Source: a virus
Length of the DNA stretch: 64,000 nt
IMG/VR virus record: IMGVR_UViG_3300009182_000047
Location: 1-64,000 of that record
Reading direction: 5' to 3' (one strand)
The notes under the pieces were generated by a model. The model had not been told where the DNA came from. It made no database searches and was given only the letters and a program-made list of their open reading frames with translations. Each line of letters begins with the position of its first letter. The first letter of the stretch is position 1. The position numbers were made by a program, and so were the translations under genes. Of this stretch, positions 7,219 to 15,420 are shown piece after piece.

Positions 7219-8478
7219 ATGTCTAGTGTAATGAAAGCAGAAAAAACAAAAAAGCAAGATTGGGTCGGTAAGGAATTTACTGCCGCTGAGAAAGCTAAAA
7301 TTCTTGACAAGCTGATTACAGCCCGTGTGGGTCTGTTGCTTCGTCATCCATTCTTTGGCAACTTGGCAACCCGTATGAAGCTGATTGATGCATCTGACTG
7401 GTGCCATACACTGGCAACAGATGGTCGCAATTTTTACTTCAATTATGGTTTTGTAAATAAGCTCACTCCTAAAGAAGCAGAGTTTGGTTTTGCACACGAA
7501 GTCTTACATAATGTGTTTGATCACATGGGACGCCGTGATGGACGAGATCCTCAGTTGTCAAACATTGCCGCTGACTATGCTACTAACCAAATCCTTAAAG
7601 ATGAACGAATTGGTACGGTGCCAAGTTTTATTAAAATCTTTCAGGATGACAAATATCGTGGCAAGAGCTATGAAGAAATTTATAATGACCTTTACGAGAA
7701 AGCCGAAAAGATCGATCTCAGTGATCTAGGTGAATTGTTGGACGAACATTTAGACGGTGAAGGCGATGGAGATAGTGACGGAGAAGACGGTGATGAAAAA
7801 GAAGGCAAAGGTCGTCCTAAACTGACTGCTGAAGAAAAGAAGCAGATCCGTGATGAGATCAAAGAAGCTATGGTGGCGGCCGCTCAGGCAGCAGGTGCAG
7901 GCAAAGTGCCAGCAGGCGTCCAACGTATGATCAAAGACTTCACTGAGCCTAAAATGGATTGGCGTCAGCTGTTGCGTATGAATATACAAAGTATTCTTAA
8001 GAGCAACTTCAGCTTCAGCCGCCCTAACCGCAAGTCACAGCACTGCGGCGCTATCTTGCCAGGCATGATGAACGAAGAAACTATTGATGTATCTGTGGCA
8101 ATTGACATGTCAGGTTCTATTAGCGATGCAATGGCTAAAGACTTTATCAGTGAAGTTAAAGGCATCATGGACGAGTACCAGGACTTTAAATTGGACTTGT
8201 TCTGCTTTGATACAGAAGTATATAACTATGCTCAATTTACAGCTGATAATGCTGACGAGATTATGAGCTATGAATGTAAGGGCGGTGGCGGTACTGACTT
8301 TGATGCTTGCTATGAATTTATGAAGGCAGAAGGTATTGAGCCAAAACGTTTCATTATGTTTACAGACGGTTATCCTTGCGGTAGTTGGGGCGACGAAGAT
8401 TACTGCGAAAGCCTGTTTGTAATTCACGGTAACGAATCTATCGTTTCTCCGTTCGGTCAGACAGCCTATTATAAATAA
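7219..8478 (+). CDS. Metallopeptidase-like plus VWA domain protein, partner of MoxR
   Basis: 419 residues. The N-terminal domain has a zinc-peptidase HEVLH motif (residues 93-97) within an alpha-helical region. An acidic linker (about 166-195, Asp/Glu/Gly-rich) leads to a C-terminal VWA-like domain with the MIDAS motif DMSGS (296-300) and GGGGTDF near 355. This is the two-domain plan of the DUF2201 family (putative metallopeptidase plus VWA-like), which often sits beside MoxR ATPases in bacteria. AAGGAG lies upstream of the ATG. In this phage the pair could process or remodel a host or phage protein; no substrate can be read. Both active-site motifs look intact. Confidence 0.8.
   Translation: MSSVMKAEKTKKQDWVGKEFTAAEKAKILDKLITARVGLLLRHPFFGNLATRMKLIDASDWCHTLATDGRNFYFNYGFVNKLTPKEAEFGFAHEVLHNVFDHMGRRDGRDPQLSNIAADYATNQILKDERIGTVPSFIKIFQDDKYRGKSYEEIYNDLYEKAEKIDLSDLGELLDEHLDGEGDGDSDGEDGDEKEGKGRPKLTAEEKKQIRDEIKEAMVAAAQAAGAGKVPAGVQRMIKDFTEPKMDWRQLLRMNIQSILKSNFSFSRPNRKSQHCGAILPGMMNEETIDVSVAIDMSGSISDAMAKDFISEVKGIMDEYQDFKLDLFCFDTEVYNYAQFTADNADEIMSYECKGGGGTDFDACYEFMKAEGIEPKRFIMFTDGYPCGSWGDEDYCESLFVIHGNESIVSPFGQTAYYK
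8470..8477 (+). promoter_or_regulatory. Late promoter box, perfect TATAAATA
   Basis: TATAAATA at 8470-8477 matches the T4 late -10 element exactly. It overlaps the VWA stop codon and lies 13 bases before the next ATG, so a transcript from it would have a very short leader for that gene. Confidence 0.45.
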
Positions 8479-8490
8479 AGTAGGTACATT

Positions 8491-8781
8491 ATGTCGCTAA
8501 ATAGAGGGACAGTTAATGCGTTAGGTGTGCTAGGATTTAGGAAGGTTCCTTTTATCCCAGCACACTTTTCCAAACTCTCTATTGATCATAGGATAGATAT
8601 CAAGGCTATAGAACACTGGATCGAATATAACTTAAACAGTAGATATTCAATTAAGATGAACTATAAACTTGATTATGCTAGGAAAGTCATAGAAGTCACA
8701 GAAATTGGCTTAGAGGATCCTAAAGAACTAACTATGTTATCACTAGGGTGCCAATACTTACATAAGAAAAAGGAATTTTAA
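8491..8781 (+). CDS. Small conserved hypothetical protein
   Basis: 96 residues starting MSLNRGTVNALGVLGFRKV. Contains an aromatic, helix-prone middle (IEHWIEYNLNSRYSIKMNY) and a short basic tail. No domain is recognised. It directly follows the late box at 8470 and ends 1 base before the next gene, so a shared transcript is likely. Confidence 0.65.
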   Translation: MSLNRGTVNALGVLGFRKVPFIPAHFSKLSIDHRIDIKAIEHWIEYNLNSRYSIKMNYKLDYARKVIEVTEIGLEDPKELTMLSLGCQYLHKKKEF

Positions 8782-8782
8782 A

Positions 8783-9022
8783 ATGGAAAATCAAGAACAA
8801 GCACAAATGGAAGCTCCAGCAGTCGGCGGAGAGACTCCAGCACCTGCACCGGAACTAACAATCACCGATTTGGCAAATCTTCGCTCAATCGTAGATGTTG
8901 CAGTTCGTCGTGGTGCGTTTGGTGCATCAGAAGTTTCAGCGGTTGGTGCCGCTTTTGATAGATTAAACACATTCTTGAATGTTGTTAATCCACCTAAAGC
9001 AGATACACCTCCAGCACAATAA
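8783..9022 (+). CDS. Small conserved T4-like phage protein
   Basis: 79 residues with an AAGGA ribosome-binding site. Both ends are Pro/Ala-rich and probably disordered; the centre (LTITDLANLRSIVDVAVRRG) is a compact helical motif that I recall as widely shared among aquatic T4-like phages. Function is unknown. Confidence 0.7.
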   Translation: MENQEQAQMEAPAVGGETPAPAPELTITDLANLRSIVDVAVRRGAFGASEVSAVGAAFDRLNTFLNVVNPPKADTPPAQ

Positions 9023-9034
9023 AAGGAGAATCGC

Positions 9035-9658
9035 ATGGCTAAAGATACAAAACATGTGGGAAAAATGAAGAACAACTCTGCAAGGGTTGCGGTAGCATAT
9101 AGGACTATACCTGGCGATGCAAGTAGCGCATTGGTTATTGGAACTAACGGATTGGGAGATGCTTATCACGATTCGCTAATGCAATTAATTGATAGTGAGA
9201 CTGGGCAACAAGCAAATGAATTGGCCGATGTACTGGCTACTCGTAGATTTCCAGACGGGACTGTGATGCTTCAGTGGTTGCACAGTAATGGACATTTGAA
9301 AAAAGTTCCTACAACTCTTGTATTAATGACGCCAAATGCTCAAACTGCAATTCCATTGAATGAAGTTAATCAAATGATTGCAGAACAAAAGGGTGTTAGT
9401 ATTGATGAACTAGCAGTATCTGAAGAAGGGGCTGAACCGGTTAAGAAACCGACTGCTCGAAAAACAGAAGAAATTATCATTGATGACACACCTACACCAG
9501 TTGCAGTTGCTCCGATTGTTAATGAAGCACCGGTAACTGCATCAGATCTCCGATCAATGGCTGATAAACTTTCTAAGCAGGCAGCAGAAATGCGCCGTAA
9601 GGCAGATGAAATGGCTCCGCCTGTTAAGAAAGCCAAGGCAACAAAAGCTGAGGCTTAA
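9035..9658 (+). CDS. Conserved T4-like phage protein of unknown function
   Basis: 207 residues with AAGGAG before the ATG. The N-terminal 125 residues look folded (KHVGKMKNNSARVAVAYRT, then a segment with LPNEVNQ-like IPLNEVNQMIAEQ). The remainder is Lys/Ala/Glu-rich with a coiled-coil-prone end (LRSMADKLSKQAAEMRRKAD). The basic tail could bind nucleic acid; that is inference. The folded part resembles a family common in cyanophage-type T4-like genomes but without assigned role. Confidence 0.7.
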   Translation: MAKDTKHVGKMKNNSARVAVAYRTIPGDASSALVIGTNGLGDAYHDSLMQLIDSETGQQANELADVLATRRFPDGTVMLQWLHSNGHLKKVPTTLVLMTPNAQTAIPLNEVNQMIAEQKGVSIDELAVSEEGAEPVKKPTARKTEEIIIDDTPTPVAVAPIVNEAPVTASDLRSMADKLSKQAAEMRRKADEMAPPVKKAKATKAEA

Positions 9659-9677
9659 TGGTTGACAACTCAATCAC

Positions 9678-9698
9678 ATCAGGGCGTAATGCCCTGAT
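9678..9698 (+). other. Hairpin upstream of thyA
   Basis: ATCAGGGC and GCCCTGAT pair around a 5-base loop (8 bp). No T-run follows, so it is not a normal terminator. A TTGACA at 9662-9667 with a weak CGTAAT 17 bases on would overlap it, so the palindrome could be an operator or an RNA element in the leader. Confidence 0.4.
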
Positions 9699-9722
9699 CT
9701 CACCTTAGAAAGAATACAACAG

Positions 9723-10601
9723 ATGACTCATCCAGAATTTGCTTATCTTAACGCTTTAAAAGATATTTTAGAAACAGGCGAACATCGGCCAGACCGCACC
9801 GGCGTGGGAACTATCAGTAAATTTGGTATGCAAATGCGATTTGATTTACAGCAAGGGTTTCCAGCAGTTACTACCAAGAAGCTAGCATGGAATGCAATGC
9901 TTTCAGAACTAATTTGGTTCATTAGTGGTAGCGGTGATGAACGTAGGCTCAAAGAAATCTTATTTGACAATGCCAATAGCGAAAAGAAAACTATTTGGTC
10001 CGATAATGCAGAAGCTGCATATTGGAAACCAAAGGCTAAATTTAAAGGTGACTTAGGTCGTGTATATGGCGTACAATGGCGTACATGGCGTGCGCCGGTG
10101 TTTGGTGCAAATCGAATGGGCGTTAAGCACATTGATCAATTACAAAATTTAATTAACGGATTAAAAGATGATCCGTACGGTCGCAGACATATTATTTCAG
10201 CATGGAATCCTGGTGAACTTGATATGATGTCTTTGCCGCCTTGTCATATGATGGCTCAGTTTTATGTTAGCAATGGCAAACTGAGTTGCCAGATGTATCA
10301 ACGTAGTGCTGATATGTTTCTTGGAGTGCCTTTTAACATCGCTAGTTATGCACTATTCACGCATATGGTAGCAAGGACTGTTGGATTAGATGTAGGTGAA
10401 CTGATTATTACATTAGGTGACGCACACATTTATGAAAATCATGTGGAGCAGGTTAAGGAACAGCTTACAAGAGAACCATTGCCTCTACCAAAATTAATGT
10501 TTGATTCTGATGTAACTGATCTAACTAAAATGACAATGGATCATATTTGGCTAGATGGATATACTAGCCACGATGCTATCAAAGCACCTATGGCAGTTTA
10601 A
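9723..10601 (+). CDS. thyA: Thymidylate synthase (ThyA type)
   Basis: 292 residues, full length for ThyA, which methylates dUMP to dTMP with methylenetetrahydrofolate. The start (HRPDRTGVGT) carries the phosphate-binding Arg. The catalytic cysteine is Cys174 in LPPCHMM, YGRRHI supplies further phosphate-binding arginines, and the nucleotide site is RSADMFLGVPFNIA. Asn205 in that site marks dUMP specificity; the related dCMP hydroxymethylases have Asp there. T4 thymidylate synthase (td) carries a group I intron; this copy is uninterrupted. It is the last rightward gene before the leftward tail block, overlapping its convergent neighbour by 4 bases. Confidence 0.95.
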   Translation: MTHPEFAYLNALKDILETGEHRPDRTGVGTISKFGMQMRFDLQQGFPAVTTKKLAWNAMLSELIWFISGSGDERRLKEILFDNANSEKKTIWSDNAEAAYWKPKAKFKGDLGRVYGVQWRTWRAPVFGANRMGVKHIDQLQNLINGLKDDPYGRRHIISAWNPGELDMMSLPPCHMMAQFYVSNGKLSCQMYQRSADMFLGVPFNIASYALFTHMVARTVGLDVGELIITLGDAHIYENHVEQVKEQLTREPLPLPKLMFDSDVTDLTKMTMDHIWLDGYTSHDAIKAPMAV

Positions 10602-11878
10602 ACTTTAACTTCTATAACACCAAAGCCTTGGAGATGATTTTCCAAGGCTTTTCCAATGATTGCATGAGGTGAATCCGAAGAGGTAATAGATGCACAGGCA
10701 TAACCTGGATAATCACTAGTCATTAAAAGATCACCCTTACTAATAAACCCATAAACTTTGCACGGAACACGGCCTTTTAAGGCAATATAGGGGTGAGTTT
10801 CGTCGTTTCCGGCGTCGGAATTCATCATATAGGCAGGGTTTTTAGACACTATGCCAGCTACCGCAGTATCGCCTGCAGATGTAGAAATAGTTACTTCTTT
10901 ATCGCCGCCGATTACTAAAACGGTTCCGGGTTCATATACATCATCTGCTTCATAACGCTCTGCCAAATCTGCATACAGTGCCGATGATGCTATGGTATTT
11001 AAAATTCCGCTACTGGGATTGAAATTAATTTTAGGACTTATGTAGACATCATTAGTTAATGTATTGATAAATGGCACATAAAATGTAGCATTAGTTCCAG
11101 TAATTGACGCAGAAATTCCATTGGTAGCTGTGGCAGTATCTGCATGAATAGCCCTTAAAGATTCTGCCGCTGTTCCCCAAAAGTATTTGTCTTTGGCTAA
11201 ACCAGTGACTTCCTTCCTGGATGACCCTGTTATCGGATCTGCTCCTTCTAATGTTATACCTGCTTTAATTTCCGTAAATACATCTGTCCTAGCGGGATAC
11301 GTCGGTGCATCACCTGACACTTCTGTATAATTTGCCAATGCATATCCTTCAGCTGATGCAATGGCAACAATTTCGTTATCAGGTCCTATAATTGCTTTAA
11401 TATTATATACAGGAAGTGCTGATGCTGCATCGTACTCAAAATCTCCTCTCCATTGGGCTTTTATGTCCGAACCAGAAGGAGGACCAATTAAAATATAATC
11501 AGTTCCATTCCATATTTTTAATTGCTGTGAAAGGGTGTCGTACCAGATATCTCCAGTAACTGATTCAGCAGGAGCCATATCACTGATACTCGAAACTGCC
11601 AACCTTCTAAATTTTGCAAGAGTAGTGCCGCTTGCTTCAGCATAGCACACATTTAACGCATTATTTGTTGGGTTATACCAGATCTGTCCTAGTATAGGAT
11701 TTAACGGTGCAGTAGTGTTTGAAAAATTTTCTAATAATTTTAAGAAATTCTCGTTTTGAACTTGACCATACCCGCTATAGTTTTTACCTACAAATGTTAA
11801 ATCAGTAGTTTGGTCAATTGCAGCATCCTGGACTGCTGTAATAACAGTTCCGTTTGTTTTAGATAGAATATATGACAT
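10598..11878 (-). CDS. Tail fibre protein, paralogue 1 of 3
   Basis: 426 residues. The N-terminal 130 residues share a module with the next two genes: a start like YILSKTNGTVI, then DLTFVGKNYSGYGQ, NFLKLLENF, and WY(D/N)T motifs (GQIWYNPTNNALNV and GDIWYDTLSQQLKIWNG). The middle is Ser/Thr/Ala-rich fibre-like sequence. The C-terminus (ADLAERYEADDVYEPGTVLV, then ALKGRVPCKVYG) is a compact beta domain seen at tips of marine phage fibres and may help trimer folding or receptor binding. Role by context and sequence style; the receptor is unknown. Confidence 0.75.
   Translation of the reverse strand: MSYILSKTNGTVITAVQDAAIDQTTDLTFVGKNYSGYGQVQNENFLKLLENFSNTTAPLNPILGQIWYNPTNNALNVCYAEASGTTLAKFRRLAVSSISDMAPAESVTGDIWYDTLSQQLKIWNGTDYILIGPPSGSDIKAQWRGDFEYDAASALPVYNIKAIIGPDNEIVAIASAEGYALANYTEVSGDAPTYPARTDVFTEIKAGITLEGADPITGSSRKEVTGLAKDKYFWGTAAESLRAIHADTATATNGISASITGTNATFYVPFINTLTNDVYISPKINFNPSSGILNTIASSALYADLAERYEADDVYEPGTVLVIGGDKEVTISTSAGDTAVAGIVSKNPAYMMNSDAGNDETHPYIALKGRVPCKVYGFISKGDLLMTSDYPGYACASITSSDSPHAIIGKALENHLQGFGVIEVKV
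10623..10653 (+). terminator. Terminator for thyA inside the convergent fibre gene
   Basis: AAGCCTTGG (10623-10631) and CCAAGGCTT (10642-10650) form a 9-bp stem with a 10-base loop, followed by TTCC; the T-run is CTTTTCC. It lies in the 3' coding end of the opposing gene, a place that could stop thyA transcripts from running antisense. Confidence 0.55.
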
Positions 11879-11890
11879 TATTAAAAATCC

Positions 11891-12955
11891 TTAAAGCACA
11901 ATGTTGGTATTAGTAGATGCTGCCCACAACCAACAAACAGAAGGCCCTACAATAGCAGTAATTGTAGATGTCCAAGAATAAGAGTAGTTATTGAACGGTT
12001 CCCACCAATTAGGTCCGTACAGATTATTCAATACAAATTTTCTAACAGATATTTCATCGTTGTATGCGCAAACTACTGATACTTGAGAACCTAAAAAATA
12101 GGTTGCAGTTGAAAACATCTTTGAAAGACTGTTGGCAATAGAAATATTAGCATCATTGTATGCCTTAAGATTAGAATTTCCTAATCCAAAAGTACTTGTT
12201 GTCATAGTTGCAGTATATATACCGAACTGAGTTATAGGATAATATGCTGTTAAATCCTTACGTGTTCCTTCAATTTGTTCAGAATTAACTTTTAATTTTC
12301 CGCCTAGATACACATCTCTTATAACATTCAAATCTGTTAACAGTGTAACCCCATTAGCAATATATGTAGATTGCCCTTGACGTGATGTTCCTGCAAGGTA
12401 GATTGTAGAAGACGACGCCTCCATTAAAAAAGAAGCAGTAGTAATAATACCAACATAGCTTCCATATGAGTTTATTAATGCAACTTTTTGTGCAACTTTT
12501 GTATAATCATCTCTAATAGGAGATGAAGGAGGAAGAATTCCAATTTTACCCAACAGAGAAGAAGTTGCTGGTCCTACTAAATTATAACTTGCACCATTCC
12601 ACACTCTTAACTGACTATTAACTGTATCATACCAAAAATCACCTGTACTGGTAGTAACAGGTTGTGTTCCACTTACATGAGATCCATATGTAGGTTGAAA
12701 AGATGTACCATCATAAACTTTTAATCGTTTTGCAGTTTTATCAAACCACATTTGACCAATTTGCGGACTTCTAGGTTGTTCAGTATTGGGAGATGCAAAA
12801 CTAGTTAAAAGTCTAATTAAGTTGGTATTGTAGTATTCACCGTAGTTATTTACATTTTTACCTATTAGATCTAAGCTAGTAGAGAAACTATCAACTTCGC
12901 CAATTGCAATAGTTGATAAAACTGTTCCGTCATTGTTGTATATAGTGTAGGCCAT
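11891..12955 (-). CDS. Tail fibre protein, paralogue 2 of 3
   Basis: 354 residues. The N-terminal 130 residues align by eye with the flanking paralogues (DLIGKNVNNYGEYYNTNLIRL, SPQIGQMWFDKTAKRLKVYDG, TSTGDFWYDTVNSQLRVWNG). The middle is low-complexity beta-prone sequence. The C-terminus is aromatic (GPNWWEPFNNYSYSWTSTIT) and differs from both neighbours, as expected for a variable tip. It is 12 bases from paralogue 1 and 1 base from paralogue 3, so they are co-transcribed. Confidence 0.7.
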   Translation of the reverse strand: MAYTIYNNDGTVLSTIAIGEVDSFSTSLDLIGKNVNNYGEYYNTNLIRLLTSFASPNTEQPRSPQIGQMWFDKTAKRLKVYDGTSFQPTYGSHVSGTQPVTTSTGDFWYDTVNSQLRVWNGASYNLVGPATSSLLGKIGILPPSSPIRDDYTKVAQKVALINSYGSYVGIITTASFLMEASSSTIYLAGTSRQGQSTYIANGVTLLTDLNVIRDVYLGGKLKVNSEQIEGTRKDLTAYYPITQFGIYTATMTTSTFGLGNSNLKAYNDANISIANSLSKMFSTATYFLGSQVSVVCAYNDEISVRKFVLNNLYGPNWWEPFNNYSYSWTSTITAIVGPSVCWLWAASTNTNIVL

Positions 12956-12956
12956 T

Positions 12957-14720
12957 TTATGTTTTTATGAGATAGAAGATTGGAAATCCATTTGTTCCAG
13001 ACACGGTAGCAGTTGTTAAATTAGGAATTCTAAAAAATCCGGCAGTAGCTGTACCATAATTATTGTGAACAAGATTAAACAGACTTGTATAATTTGACGA
13101 AGTGTGCTGTGAGCCATCACATAACAAATATCCTATCTGGGTAGATGTTACTGAAGGAATTATCATGCCTGTTTGTATTAAATTAGGATATACATCAGAT
13201 AAAAAATTAGGCTTTGAAATACTATTCAAAGATGTATTAGTATCAATTGAATCTAACACCATTAATGTCTGAGTGGGCGTAGTAGTCGATGTGCTAACTA
13301 AATCAGATATAAGACTTCTATGAGCAGTTGCCGTAAAGACAACGTTATTTGTTCCGTTAAACAATCCCTGGCCCGAATCTAAACATGCGGTTACTACGCC
13401 AGTTATACTAAGTTTTCTAGCAGTTTCTAATGTAGTAGCGGTAGTAACGCTTCCATAAATCTTAACATATGTGCTCGAGCTACCAATATTAGCCACGTAG
13501 ATATTTTCAAAAGGCTTAGATGATGTTCCTATGCTCCTAGTTAAATTTGCAGGAATAATATCGCCAACTGTCACTGCCGACCCTGTAGAAATTTCAGATA
13601 CTCCATGGATATTTAAATCACCGGCTATTGAGGTGTTTCCAGAAATTGCTGCCGATCCTGTAAGGGTAAGACCAACAGTTGCATTAGTCGGAGCTACAAT
13701 TCTTAAATTATCTTTAACAATCGCAGAGCCATAACTAACAAATGTTCTAACTGTAGATTCACTGACAAATGAAGTTAATGTATTAATGTATACTGTTCCA
13801 TTAGATCCGTCAAATTTTATGTAGGAGCTATTATACACTCCTATTTTTAATGAAGAACTAGCAGATGCGTAATTAAAAACAGCACCGGAAGAAGTGGTAT
13901 AAATTTGAATCTCTTTACCATTTGTTCGTTTAACAAATAGTCCTGTGTTAGATTCTATTACAAGCGAGCCGTAGTGTGTTTGTCTGCTAGAAGTTGGAAT
14001 TCTATTTTTTAAAATTTCACTGGCTAAAATAACTACACCTTTTGATATTTCCAGTGCGCTAGCCCTATCGGCTAGGCCGCCATATTTTGCGGAAACTTTT
14101 GTAGTAAGATTAATGCCTGGATTTAAATTAGAGAACCCGCTAATAACTGTCCTTGGTGTAAAACTATTATAAGCAATGATTTCAACAACATGCCCGTTTA
14201 CCCAATTTAATATTACGGGGTAAGTTTCTCCAGTATTGCTTATTAAATTTACACTTTCACTACCTGTTTTACTATCACCGGTAGATACATTTGGACCTAC
14301 TAATGTCCATTCATTTCCGTATCTAATTTTAAGTTGGGTATTACCTGTATCAACCCACATATCCCCATCTAAAAGAGTTTGGCTGTATTGTATGCTAGGA
14401 TCGTTCGACTGCTGATATATACCGGTTGCACTGGGCCAACGGGCACTTGTTGATGCACCGTTATTAATTCTTAGTATTTTTCTGCTAGGATCACTAGTAT
14501 CATACCATAATTGTCCCTCTATAGGACTTGTAGGAGGATTTGGACTGGCAAAGTTTTCTAATAATTTTACAAAGTTTTGTGCAATAGCTTGACCGTAGGC
14601 CACATATCCAGGTCCTACCAAATCTAAACTAGTATCATATGTATTTCTAACAGGACCAGTAACAGAAATTGTATTAGTTTTGCTAGGATCAGAAAAATTT
14701 AATGTATATGATAACGCCAT
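12957..14720 (-). CDS. Tail fibre protein with tail collar domain, paralogue 3 of 3
   Basis: 587 residues. It shares the N-terminal module (DLVGPGYVAYGQAIAQNFVKL, SPIEGQLWYDTSDPSRKI, DGDMWVDTGNTQLKIRYGN). A long repetitive beta region follows. The C-terminal 85 residues match the phage tail collar / MdpB-type domain: GYLLCDGSQHTSSNY, then LFNLVHNNYGT and FFRIPNLTT. Collar domains typically end short tail fibres or collars. Together with the two paralogues this suggests duplication of one anchor module carrying different tips. Confidence 0.8.
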   Translation of the reverse strand: MALSYTLNFSDPSKTNTISVTGPVRNTYDTSLDLVGPGYVAYGQAIAQNFVKLLENFASPNPPTSPIEGQLWYDTSDPSRKILRINNGASTSARWPSATGIYQQSNDPSIQYSQTLLDGDMWVDTGNTQLKIRYGNEWTLVGPNVSTGDSKTGSESVNLISNTGETYPVILNWVNGHVVEIIAYNSFTPRTVISGFSNLNPGINLTTKVSAKYGGLADRASALEISKGVVILASEILKNRIPTSSRQTHYGSLVIESNTGLFVKRTNGKEIQIYTTSSGAVFNYASASSSLKIGVYNSSYIKFDGSNGTVYINTLTSFVSESTVRTFVSYGSAIVKDNLRIVAPTNATVGLTLTGSAAISGNTSIAGDLNIHGVSEISTGSAVTVGDIIPANLTRSIGTSSKPFENIYVANIGSSSTYVKIYGSVTTATTLETARKLSITGVVTACLDSGQGLFNGTNNVVFTATAHRSLISDLVSTSTTTPTQTLMVLDSIDTNTSLNSISKPNFLSDVYPNLIQTGMIIPSVTSTQIGYLLCDGSQHTSSNYTSLFNLVHNNYGTATAGFFRIPNLTTATVSGTNGFPIFYLIKT

Positions 14721-14722
14721 GA

Positions 14723-15373
14723 TTAGTTCCCAGAATTAGTTAAACTCTGAATTCGAATTGTGTAATCAATTTGAATCAATCTGTTCAAACTTTTTTGTAC
14801 AGGGTGAAAAATTACATGAGTTAATAGCATTCCGGTATTTGGGCCCTCGGTGCTAAAAGATTTTAAACCCAACTCATCAAATACATAAGCCCCGTCTGAA
14901 TTAGTAGAATTATCAAACGCTGCTTGATCGCTCGGTTCTCCAAAATCTAATAAGCAACTTACCAGAACATCCGTATATGCAACGCCGGCCACATGCCTAG
15001 TTTCCATAAAATTTCTTGCAGGGTCTAGAGAATATGATTGTCGAGCATCAACGGTCTTGTAATAAGTTTGGTTATATAATGCTGCAATGTTACCAACGGT
15101 GTTGGGAGTTAGATATGTAATGATGCCAGTAGGATCTATACGTGTTCCGCCGTTGCCGAATACCATTTCGGCAATTGGTCCTTCTCCTCTATTTGCAACA
15201 CTTTGTGCAAGGGCAATACTAAAATTTTCATAATGTATAGCATTTCTTTTGTCAATGAATACTTCTTTAGTTTCAGGATCGTAGATTTTAATATGGCCCT
15301 GAATACTAACACCACTTTTTTCATTTGGTTTAGATTGGGGTGCCGGATTAGAATCTTTTGGTAAATTACTCAT
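14723..15373 (-). CDS. Virion structural protein, conserved in aquatic T4-like phages
   Basis: 216 residues from the ATG at 15373. An upstream in-frame ATG (15388) exists, but GGAAG sits 8 bases before 15373 and the late box at 15394-15400 would start transcription close to 15388. The first 25 residues are Pro/Lys-rich. Then come IQGHIKIYDPETKEVFIDKR, AIHYENFSIALAQS, a central beta-rich part, and SLNRLIQIDYTIRIQSLTN. I recall close relatives as virion proteins in cyanophages. Role is likely fibre- or baseplate-associated from its neighbours. Confidence 0.75.
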   Translation of the reverse strand: MSNLPKDSNPAPQSKPNEKSGVSIQGHIKIYDPETKEVFIDKRNAIHYENFSIALAQSVANRGEGPIAEMVFGNGGTRIDPTGIITYLTPNTVGNIAALYNQTYYKTVDARQSYSLDPARNFMETRHVAGVAYTDVLVSCLLDFGEPSDQAAFDNSTNSDGAYVFDELGLKSFSTEGPNTGMLLTHVIFHPVQKSLNRLIQIDYTIRIQSLTNSGN

Positions 15374-15393
15374 ATTTTTATCTTCCATAATGA

Positions 15394-15400
15394 TATTTAT
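15394..15400 (-). promoter_or_regulatory. Late promoter box (GATAAATA) for the fibre operon
   Basis: On the minus strand GGATAAATATC sits about 21 bases upstream of the chosen start at 15373. It matches seven of eight T4 late positions and lies in the only real gap (about 50 bases) within the fibre genes. Confidence 0.55.
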
Positions 15401-15420
15401 CCATATAATTTATTAGCATG

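Noticed and set aside
9723-10601. Group I intron in thyA as in T4 td
   Set aside because: The ThyA reading frame is complete and continuous, with all active-site segments at normal spacing.
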